Assembly (NCBI RefSeq): GCF_019599545.1
Contig: NZ_JAIEZV010000002.1
Location: forward strand, 310,001-374,000
From: Halobacillus sp. Nhm2S1
GTDB taxonomy: Bacteria > Bacillota > Bacilli > Bacillales > Halobacillaceae
DNA length: 64,000 nt
Reading direction: 5' to 3'
A program made the position numbers and the translations under genes. Positions 17,106 through 23,722 of the stretch are shown here, in pieces. The notes below the pieces were generated by a model that worked only from the letters and a program-made list of their open reading frames with translations, was not told the DNA's origin and did not search any database. Each line of letters begins with the position of its first letter. Position 1 is the stretch's first letter.

Positions 17106-17741
17106 CTATCCCGTTTGTAGAATAGTGCCGAATACTTTTCTGCCAGACCTTTCAATGGCATCTACAGTGGTCACTAACTTTTCTTTCTTACTCTTATTTG
17201 TACGGGCGACCAAAACAACCCCTTCACAGCACTCGACTAACAATTGAGCATGAGCACTAGATGTAAACGTTGGCGCTTTGAATAATATGAGATCGAAAGC
17301 TCTCTTACATTCCTCAACGACCCCTTGAATTTTTTCAGGTATCCACATGTCATGTGAAAATCTCTGGGGAGACCCGCTGGTTAAGAGGCATAGGTTAGGG
17401 ACCAGTGTCTCCCTGAGCATATTTTTCACACCTCTCCTTTCCAGAACAGCATCTGCCCACCCCAATCCATTCTTTGTTTGAAATAGATCATGAACTGTAG
17501 GAGACGATAGATCCGCATCGACCAACAACACTCTTTTACCTTGATGAGCCATTGCTATAGCTAATTTAGCAGCTATCAAAGAATTTTCCGTATGTTCATC
17601 TACTGATGTAAGCATCAAGGCCGAAGGTTCGTTACGGATGAACCGATTCACTTGTATTTGAATCATCCGTATTTGCTGAGTGCTCACATATTGTTCCTTG
17701 AGCAATAGTCTTTGTTTGATTTTCTCAGACACTGACCTCAT
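17106..17741 (-). CDS. CpsD/YwqD-like BY-kinase homologue with degenerate P-loop
   Basis: A 211-residue protein aligned by eye with the CpsD/CapB family of cytoplasmic tyrosine kinases that pair with a CpsC-type membrane activator. The Walker A' segment is intact (GKRVLLVDADLSSPTVHDLF), as are LTSG and the VVLVARTNKSKKEK region. However, where the family has PGEGKST the sequence reads EHTENSL, with no P-loop Gly or Lys, and where Walker B reads IIDTPP it has LFKAPT. The usual C-terminal tyrosine cluster is absent. It is therefore probably catalytically inactive and may act as a structural regulator of chain length. It overlaps the CpsC-like gene by 17 bases. The degeneracy is read directly; inactivity is inference. 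Confidence 0.8.
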   Translation of the reverse strand: MRSVSEKIKQRLLLKEQYVSTQQIRMIQIQVNRFIRNEPSALMLTSVDEHTENSLIAAKLAIAMAHQGKRVLLVDADLSSPTVHDLFQTKNGLGWADAVLERRGVKNMLRETLVPNLCLLTSGSPQRFSHDMWIPEKIQGVVEECKRAFDLILFKAPTFTSSAHAQLLVECCEGVVLVARTNKSKKEKLVTTVDAIERSGRKVFGTILQTG

Positions 17742-18480
17742 TTTTTTTCTCCCCTTCTACAACTTCCATTCTTCTACCTCTCTGGGTCAGGTTATTTTCA
17801 TGCCACTTCTTTTTTGAAATTTTCTTTTTCAAATGAAGATCACCAAGGACCGGAATCCCTAATTCTTTTTCTACTTGTGCAACGGTTCGGATAGAATCAT
17901 CCAAATGTTCTCTAAGAAAGGCCATTCCAATTCCAGCCAATAACCCAATGACTAAACCAATGGCTAAGTTCAGGATAGTACTACCGACTTTTTCAGCGGT
18001 GGTGCCATTAGAAGAATCGTTTAAGATGTATATATCTTGGACATCAAATAATTGATTCATCTTGTCTACAGTAGTAGCAACAATCATGTTCGCTATTTCT
18101 TCTGTTTCCTCCGAACTGCTTCCTCTTACGACAACATTCACAATCTGTGAATTCCTCGTATTCTGTACGACTACCTGCTTTTCTATGTCTTCATAACTGA
18201 TATTAAATTCATTACTCACAGAATTAAGTACGCTGGGGCTTTTAATAAAGTCGATCGTAGAGGCGAGCAGCATATTAAGTTCTCTTGACTCTGAATATTC
18301 CGTCGTTTGTTTGTTCAAATCGCCGACAACGATACTCTCCATCGATTCATACGTGGGCTTCATAAGAAATATTGAAACCGCTCCTACTAAAATAAACACG
18401 AAAAAGGTGACGAAAACGATTGTAAGGATTCTCGTTTTTAGGACAGAGAAGAAAGCTTTGATATCCATCTGATCTTGCAT
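17725..18480 (-). CDS. CpsC/YveK-like chain-length regulator (Wzz family)
   Basis: About 251 residues with two membrane spans: one near residues 18-42 (LTIVFVTFFVFILVGAVSIF region) and one near residues 160-185. Between them lies an extracytoplasmic domain of about 115 residues typical of Wzz/CpsC proteins (EYSESRELNMLLASTIDFIK). The cytoplasmic tail (TVAQVEKELGIPVLGDLHLK) contains the VEKxLGIPVLG motif common to partners of BY-kinases. It should set EPS chain length and dock the following CpsD-like protein. The ATG at 18480 is chosen because GGTGGAGG is 5 bases before it. Confidence 0.87.
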   Translation of the reverse strand: MQDQMDIKAFFSVLKTRILTIVFVTFFVFILVGAVSIFLMKPTYESMESIVVGDLNKQTTEYSESRELNMLLASTIDFIKSPSVLNSVSNEFNISYEDIEKQVVVQNTRNSQIVNVVVRGSSSEETEEIANMIVATTVDKMNQLFDVQDIYILNDSSNGTTAEKVGSTILNLAIGLVIGLLAGIGMAFLREHLDDSIRTVAQVEKELGIPVLGDLHLKKKISKKKWHENNLTQRGRRMEVVEGEKKNEVSV

Positions 18481-18512
18481 GAAAACCTCCACCTATTCAT
18501 TAAAGTTTATAT

Positions 18513-19439
18513 CTAGTACGTCTGGACTTGACGACTTCGACAATAGTCTATGGTTAATTGAAGACCTTCCGATAATGTATAGGAAGGATTCCAATGAAGG
18601 CATTGTTCAGCTTCCCTGTTTGAAAGCAGACTATGGCGGATATCACCTGGGCGTTCATCTTGGAAAGAGGGCATCATGGACTCGCCTATGTTTAAGTACA
18701 GTTCCTCGATAAGTTCTACGATAGAAGTTTTTGAACCTTGACTGATATTAAGCGTCTTACGATCGCCATCATGACAGGCGGCTACATTTGCTTTAGCTAC
18801 ATCTTTAACAAAGACAAAATCTCTCGTCTGCCTCCCATCCCCAAAAACGGATAAAGCTTCTCCCCTCAAAGCTCGATCGATGAACAACGCCACTACCCCC
18901 GCTTCTCCTTTTGTATTCTGCCTCATTCCATAGACGTTGGAATAGCGAAGAATCGTATAGTTCAGACCGAATGTGTTGGAAAACATTTGAATATAATGTT
19001 CTGCATGACTCTTGGACAACCCATAATAGGATAATGGATGAATAGAATGCTCCTCACCTATTGGTAAATATTCAGGCGCTCCATAAACAGCTGCGGAAGA
19101 GGCAAAAACAAACTTCTTCACTCCATATTTCACGCAGGCTTCTAACAGGTTTACTGTCCCTATTATATTTTCTTCCGCATCAAATCCAGGATATTCCATA
19201 GAAAAAGAAACCGATACTTGAGCCGCTTGATGGATAACGATATCCGGTCTTTCCTGAGCAAACACTAAATCCAAATGATCCTTGATATCCATGTTATAGT
19301 GAGTCACACGATCAGGAATGTTCTCTTTCGATCCTGTCGATAAATTGTCTAAAACGACAACATCGAAATTTTGCAAAAGTAATTCATCAACGATGTGTGA
19401 TCCAATAAATCCAGCTCCACCGGTCACCAATACTTTCAC
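18513..19439 (-). CDS. NAD-dependent sugar-nucleotide epimerase (UDP-glucose 4-epimerase type)
   Basis: A 308-residue extended SDR. The N-terminus MKVLVTGGAGFIGSHIVDEL has the Rossmann glycine motif. VVLDNLSTGSKENI, HQAAQVSV, the FASSAAVYG serine, the Y-x-x-x-K pair in YYGLSKSHAEHY, and RYSNVYGMRQ are all typical of UDP-hexose 4-epimerases. It would supply UDP-Gal or UDP-GalNAc (or a relative) for the EPS. It is the first gene after the EPS promoter. Exact substrate unknown, hence no gene symbol. Confidence 0.9.
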   Translation of the reverse strand: MKVLVTGGAGFIGSHIVDELLLQNFDVVVLDNLSTGSKENIPDRVTHYNMDIKDHLDLVFAQERPDIVIHQAAQVSVSFSMEYPGFDAEENIIGTVNLLEACVKYGVKKFVFASSAAVYGAPEYLPIGEEHSIHPLSYYGLSKSHAEHYIQMFSNTFGLNYTILRYSNVYGMRQNTKGEAGVVALFIDRALRGEALSVFGDGRQTRDFVFVKDVAKANVAACHDGDRKTLNISQGSKTSIVELIEELYLNIGESMMPSFQDERPGDIRHSLLSNREAEQCLHWNPSYTLSEGLQLTIDYCRSRQVQTY

Positions 19440-19471
19440 AACTATCCACCTGCCCTTCTCATCTTCTTTAT

Positions 19472-19497
19472 AAAGAACAAAACGATTTTCGTTCTCA
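19472..19497. promoter_or_regulatory. two SinR-like half-sites in the EPS leader
   Basis: AAAGAAC (19472-19478) and GTTCTCA (19491-19497) lie between the EPS -10 element and the first start codon. Another GTTCTC is at 19565-19570, just upstream of the promoter. Short motifs, so meaningful mainly together with the full palindromes nearby. Confidence 0.35.
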
Positions 19498-19516
19498 ATA
19501 AAGTATTGTTATGTTC

Positions 19517-19544
19517 ATTATAGAGCGTATCCTGACAATTACAA
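19517..19544 (-). promoter_or_regulatory. EPS operon promoter
   Basis: On the minus strand TTGTAA (19539-19544) and a perfect TATAAT (19517-19522) are 16 bases apart, about 70 bases upstream of the epimerase start. It is the only good promoter seen ahead of the ten co-directional EPS genes. Confidence 0.65.
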
Positions 19545-19626
19545 ACTCCAAATCCAGGATATTTGTTCTCAATAAGACACTTTTCGGGGATAATACTTCC
19601 ATTACCTCTCTTTTTTTATCTTTTTC

Positions 19627-19642
19627 GTTCTTTTTTAAGAAC
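19627..19642. promoter_or_regulatory. SinR-like palindrome upstream of the EPS promoter
   Basis: GTTCTTTTTTAAGAAC has perfect six-base arms (GTTCTT/AAGAAC) around TTTT and matches the SinR half-site GTTCTYT. It is about 85 bases upstream of the EPS -35 element and adjoins the terminator of the preceding gene. Confidence 0.45.
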
Positions 19643-19643
19643 T

Positions 19644-19690
19644 AAAAGAGTGATCCGTTTCAAATTATCAAAACGGATCACTCTTTTTTA
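19644..19690. terminator. 17-bp stem terminator between beta-helix gene and EPS operon
   Basis: AAAAGAGTGATCCGTTT and AAACGGATCACTCTTTT pair perfectly around a ten-base loop. Six T follow on the plus strand; on the minus strand, the direction of the neighbouring genes, the T tract is the four T inside the stem. The rest of the 354-base gap at 19440-19793 holds the EPS promoter and SinR-like motifs. Confidence 0.7.
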
Positions 19691-19793
19691 GTGTTAGATC
19701 ACCATACCCTCCTGCTTCTACATAGATAGGAGGAAATATGGAGCGGTTTTACCTATAATAATAAATATAATCAGCTGCATAAGCACAGTACAC

Positions 19794-20735
19794 TTATTCT
19801 GGAGAATAAGAGTTATCATCCCCCTGGTCGACAATATATGTCTCATTCACATTAGAAATCAGAGTGTTCCTCATAGACTGTGCTGAGAAATTTACAATCT
19901 TAGTTTCCGAGACATAAGACTCAGCATCCCAAATCATCCCCTGAAAGCGGTTATCTGATCCAGATACGCGCAAAACTTCTTCAGTAGCATCCGATAATTG
20001 AATTTGAAAGTCAGTAAATTGATTCCCCGACACCTCATTAGGAATGGATTTTGAACTCTCCAAGACGATACATTGGACGCAATCGTCCAGCGTAAGGTTG
20101 ATAAAACGATTGCCATTAACGAAGTTGTATTTTTCCGTTGGAATTTCAGCCTTGACGAGAACTCCGGTATGAAAACCTACAATTTTTAACGATAAGAAAT
20201 CAATAAAACTAATAAACTCATCGGAATCGTCTGCTATAAGTGCTATAGCTGTTCCCGTATTTTCATCACTCATATTTATAATATTCACCCCTTCAATGCG
20301 AGAGGTCTCCCAAGACCAGAACTTTTGTTCACCATCAAAGTAAAGGACTTCAGAAGAGAATTTCGGGTCAGACACTGCTATCATCCCATTGGTGATTGAA
20401 GCATTTTTCATAATTTCAAAAACCCTGAAGTCCCCTTGAACTTCTAAAGTGGTATTCTTTCCTAATTCCAACTCAATTCCTTGTTTTAATACAATACCTT
20501 TACGAAGGATGAAACGTTGATTCCCTGTCGCCTTTACTTTTCCTAATCCAGATTCCGCACTATAATTAATGGCTTCTTGGATAGCTGCTGAGTCATCCTC
20601 ATCATCATTTCCTTCAGCACCAAAGTCCTCAATATACACACTCTCTTTCCTTGATTTCCCATCAAACTTTTCGTAAACATATAAAGTACCGAGAATGAGT
20701 ACAGCTAGTGAGAGCATTAAAACCTTGTAATTCAC
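19794..20735 (-). CDS. membrane-anchored beta-helix (pectate-lyase-3-like) protein
   Basis: 313 residues: an N-terminal anchor (VLMLSLAVLILGTLYVYEKF), then VYIEDFGAEGNDDEDDSAAI, the DFGA-x-G-D/N start of pectate lyase superfamily (PF12708-type) right-handed beta-helices. The body carries helix-like repeats with N-rich turns. It shares clear blocks with the protein at 22406-23518 (for example SLKIVGFHTGVLVKAEIP and VSGSDNRFQGMIWD), so the two are paralogues. It starts with GTG after AAGGAG. It lies between the EPS operon and the YwqE-like phosphatase; a role in binding, cutting or epimerising the EPS outside the cell is inference. No catalytic residues could be assigned. Confidence 0.7.
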   Translation of the reverse strand: MNYKVLMLSLAVLILGTLYVYEKFDGKSRKESVYIEDFGAEGNDDEDDSAAIQEAINYSAESGLGKVKATGNQRFILRKGIVLKQGIELELGKNTTLEVQGDFRVFEIMKNASITNGMIAVSDPKFSSEVLYFDGEQKFWSWETSRIEGVNIINMSDENTGTAIALIADDSDEFISFIDFLSLKIVGFHTGVLVKAEIPTEKYNFVNGNRFINLTLDDCVQCIVLESSKSIPNEVSGNQFTDFQIQLSDATEEVLRVSGSDNRFQGMIWDAESYVSETKIVNFSAQSMRNTLISNVNETYIVDQGDDNSYSPE

Positions 20736-20852
20736 CGCATACGCTCCTTATGAATATTTTGGTAAGGAAGCCTTTAGTATAAAGCTCTACCGTACGTAAA
20801 TAGACCGATGGTTCTATCACCTCTAGTCTTGTTTGGGAACAAATAAAGACTG

Positions 20853-20890
20853 AAAAACGCAAGCCTCTCCAGTAAGGGCTTGCGTTTTTT
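20853..20890. terminator. bidirectional terminator after the YwqE-like gene
   Basis: AAAAACGCAAGCC pairs with GGCTTGCGTTTTT, with T-runs in both directions. The core GCAAGCC recurs in the terminator at 26474-26512. Confidence 0.8.
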
Positions 20891-20946
20891 TAAGACATGT
20901 ACATAAGGTCTAACATTCACTTTTGGTCTTAAATGTAGGTCAACTA

Positions 20947-21711
20947 CTAAAAAATCCCCAGCCTTTTTTTGTTTCTGCTGCGCTCAGGTGGGTCCGTATA
21001 CACCATTTCCCCATCAAGAACTACGTGAGCATTTTCCATGAGTTGATAAACGAGATCAGTCCCAAACTTTTTCTCGATTTTAGTATAGGCTTCTTTCATG
21101 AAGAAACCACGCTTCTTAGAGTCATGGGCATTAGAAGCTACAAGGTGGGTCAGGTTTAATTCAATCATTTGAAAAGAGAACTTTTGAATTTCTCTCCCTA
21201 ATTTCCCGGCAATACTAGCAGCGGTTACTTGAGTTATGGCGCCATTCCTTACTAAATTATAAAGTTCATTCGGTTGCTGACGAATCATTTTATTACGCTC
21301 CGGATGAACGAGTACAGGCTTGTAACCAAGCAATTGAATCTCATAAATCATCTTTTTAGCATAATGGGGAATTTCGTGGTTCGGCAATTCGAGAAAAACA
21401 TAGCCGCTACTTTGATTAATCGTTAATAATTCTTCTGATTTAAACGCATCAAGATCCCCATTAAGTCGAATTTCCTGTCCTGGTAATACGGTCAAGTCAA
21501 TTCCTTGCTGAAAGAGTTCATCATTTAGCTGGGCGGTTTTCTGGATAATGAGTGATTTAGGGTTGCTATACCGTGTGTGAAGATGATGGGGAGTAGCGAC
21601 AATTGTATCGATCCCTTGGTCAACAGCCGCTTTAGCCATTTCAACGCTTTCCTCCATCGTTTGAGCCCCATCATCCAATCCAGGTAATATATGACAGTGA
21701 AGATCGATCAT
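20947..21711 (-). CDS. YwqE/CpsB-type protein-tyrosine phosphatase (PHP fold)
   Basis: A 254-residue PHP-domain phosphatase. The metal-binding motifs are visible in order: DLHCHILPGLDDGAQTMEES at the N-terminus, TPHHLHTRY near residue 40, LPGQEIRL near residue 79, PVLVHPERN near residue 135 and VASNAHDSKKRGF near residue 193. Family members (B. subtilis YwqE, streptococcal CpsB) remove phosphate from the tyrosines of the cognate BY-kinase and thereby regulate polysaccharide synthesis. Here the neighbouring CpsD-like protein appears to lack kinase motifs, so its substrate may be a kinase elsewhere in the genome. Cytosolic. Confidence 0.9.
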   Translation of the reverse strand: MIDLHCHILPGLDDGAQTMEESVEMAKAAVDQGIDTIVATPHHLHTRYSNPKSLIIQKTAQLNDELFQQGIDLTVLPGQEIRLNGDLDAFKSEELLTINQSSGYVFLELPNHEIPHYAKKMIYEIQLLGYKPVLVHPERNKMIRQQPNELYNLVRNGAITQVTAASIAGKLGREIQKFSFQMIELNLTHLVASNAHDSKKRGFFMKEAYTKIEKKFGTDLVYQLMENAHVVLDGEMVYTDPPERSRNKKRLGIF

Positions 21712-21982
21712 TTACATTCCACCTCTTTGTATTTTTTTGAACTTAAATGGACAATAGTCCCTTTCCTAACATCTACACTAACTAGAAAATAATGTAATTT
21801 ATCTATTAATTAGCTACTAACCTTAATCCAAGTTTTTCAAACAAAACAACATCATTTGATGGCCTCACGGATATTCATACATATAGATAACTGCTCTAGA
21901 AAGAATGTGATCCAGGCGCAACCTGCATATATTTGGTCTGGTATTTACTTCTTATCCATTTAGCTCTTCACGATCGTTAAGT

Positions 21983-21998
21983 GTTCTTTATTAAGAAT
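21983..21998. promoter_or_regulatory. SinR-like palindrome
   Basis: GTTCTTTATTAAGAAT is palindromic apart from the outermost pair and lies three bases before a TATAAA box. Confidence 0.4.
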
Positions 21999-22138
21999 GG
22001 TATAAAATGATTATATATCTTGCAGAGATATATGGGAACCCTCAAAAACACTCAAATTTCCCTTTAAAGAACAATTTCATATAAAAATCTTCTATATACT
22101 CCCTATAACATTAAAATAAGTAAATTATTTCCTTGTTT

Positions 22139-22154
22139 ATTCTTTTAAAAGAAC
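22139..22154. promoter_or_regulatory. SinR-like palindrome
   Basis: ATTCTTTTAAAAGAAC has inverted arms TTCTTTT/AAAAGAA and differs from GTTCTT-N4-AAGAAC only at its first base. Confidence 0.35.
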
Positions 22155-22405
22155 AGACTAATTTTGAGAAGCGAATACGACTTTACTTTTACTCAACAAA
22201 AGAGTAAATAAACTCTCAGAATTAGGTAATATATTTGATTAGCTCTATATATTTCTAGTATGAACCCGAACCAACTTTATTACATGTTCATATAATACAG
22301 GAGTAAATAATCGTAGTTATTTCATGTAAGAAAGATTTCAACTTCCTGGTATGGAAGAAATAAGATAGAAAGTCAGTGGAAAAATGATAAGAAGAGGTGT
22401 ACCAA

Positions 22406-23518
22406 TTGGTATATTCTAATGAAGAAATTCAGAATGAAATCAACAACTTGACAAGTGCCATAAATGGGATTGTGTCACTTTTATCCTCGAAAATTGAGGA
22501 TAGTAATTCTCAGGGTTCCCAACCCGTCTATATTCGCGTATCTGACTTTTCAGGAGTAAGTGACGCAGATCGGTTACAGAAAGCGATTGACTACGCAGAA
22601 CAACATTCTATTAAAACCGTATTTTCTGATGATCTTAGCTTTTATCTAGAAAGCACAATTACTATAAAAAAAGGGGTACGTCTATTGTCTGCCTACTCCA
22701 CCGTATACACGTTGGGAGCGAATGTGGACGGATTTATCATAGAGCAAGATGCTTCTTTTTTGGGTGGAAAAGTTGCTATTGACGTATCTGGTTATACAAA
22801 AAAAGCGATTTCTTTGAATGGATCACAAAAGTTCTATAATACGTGGAACAATACACAGATCGATGATATTACGATCCTGAACTGGATGGGGGATAACGGG
22901 GGCACAGGGATTTACCTCTACTCTGGAGGAAACGAGCACGAAATCTCATTTGTAAACTTCAGCAACATTAAAATCGTAGGTTTTGAAAAGGGCATACACC
23001 TTCGCGCGACAAAACCTAGCAGCGGCAGGGCTTGGGTAAACGCAAATAATTTTGACAATATTGCCATTGAAGATTGTGTCCACATGATTGTGCTAGAAGG
23101 AAGCGAAACGGTCCCATTTGAAACAACAGGTAATATATTCTCAAACCTTCAAATCCAACCCTCTAATTCCACGAAGAAAATCATTACAGTCAGTGGCCAA
23201 GATAACAGATTTACAGGTATGGTTTGGGATTTATTTGAGATTACACATTCCGGATCTGTCGTAGATTTCACTTCTAGGTCTTCTTATAATTTCGTAGACT
23301 TATCCAGAAATGTGCCCCTGGATCGAGTCAATGATAAAGGGAGAAAGAACCTTGTCGTTAGTCACGATACGACTATAGTTGAAAAAAGAACGAGTGACCC
23401 TCTGAATCCCGTGTTGGGGCAAGTATGGCTAAGAACAGACCTTAATCCAACGACAGATGCTGTCTATCGAATCATGACCAGCGCAGGAGTTATGCATCTT
23501 CCTTTAAAACCAGTATGA
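22406..23518 (+). CDS. leaderless beta-helix protein, paralogue of the anchored one
   Basis: About 370 residues. An N-terminal, probably coiled-coil stretch (NEEIQNEINNLTSAINGIVS) replaces a signal peptide. A pectate-lyase-like beta-helix begins at VRVSDFSG-type residues near 50, and the final 45 residues read SDPLNPVLGQVWLRTDLNPT, a pattern I associate with phage tail-fibre/tailspike ends. Blocks shared with the anchored paralogue at 19794-20735 include NFSNIKIVGFEKGIHLRA and VSGQDNRFTGMVWD. The start is uncertain: TTG at 22406 has AGAGGTG six bases before it, while a GTG at 22397 lies inside that site. How it would leave the cell is unclear. Function unknown. Confidence 0.65.
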   Translation: MVYSNEEIQNEINNLTSAINGIVSLLSSKIEDSNSQGSQPVYIRVSDFSGVSDADRLQKAIDYAEQHSIKTVFSDDLSFYLESTITIKKGVRLLSAYSTVYTLGANVDGFIIEQDASFLGGKVAIDVSGYTKKAISLNGSQKFYNTWNNTQIDDITILNWMGDNGGTGIYLYSGGNEHEISFVNFSNIKIVGFEKGIHLRATKPSSGRAWVNANNFDNIAIEDCVHMIVLEGSETVPFETTGNIFSNLQIQPSNSTKKIITVSGQDNRFTGMVWDLFEITHSGSVVDFTSRSSYNFVDLSRNVPLDRVNDKGRKNLVVSHDTTIVEKRTSDPLNPVLGQVWLRTDLNPTTDAVYRIMTSAGVMHLPLKPV

Positions 23519-23584
23519 TTAGAAGTCCTTACATTCTTGGGAAACCTATATCTAAATATAAATTGTGTCAAATGATGAACACTT

Positions 23585-23621
23585 AAGACTACAACTTTAT
23601 TGCGAACGGTAGTCTTTTTTT
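23585..23621 (+). terminator. terminator of the leaderless beta-helix gene
   Basis: AAGACTAC pairs with GTAGTCTT and is followed by a run of T. Confidence 0.75.
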
Positions 23622-23722
23622 ATTTTTCTGAATAATTAGTAGATTATGTTGAATAATATCCCCTTTTTGATAAATTAGAAAATGTAGGATAAAAAGAGGT
23701 TCTAAAGGAAGGGGTCATTTTA

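Larger units (their letters stand above)
21712..22405. other. AT-rich 0.7-kb intergenic region between divergent genes
   Basis: No gene seen. It separates the YwqE-like gene (minus) from the second beta-helix gene (plus). It contains two SinR-like palindromes (21983-21998, 22139-22154), a half-site AAAGAAC near 22076, a TATAAA box at 22001-22006, and a hairpin ATATATCT/AGATATAT at 22013-22033. It is more AT-rich than its surroundings and probably carries promoters for both genes, but I could not fix a full -35/-10 pair. Confidence 0.5.
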
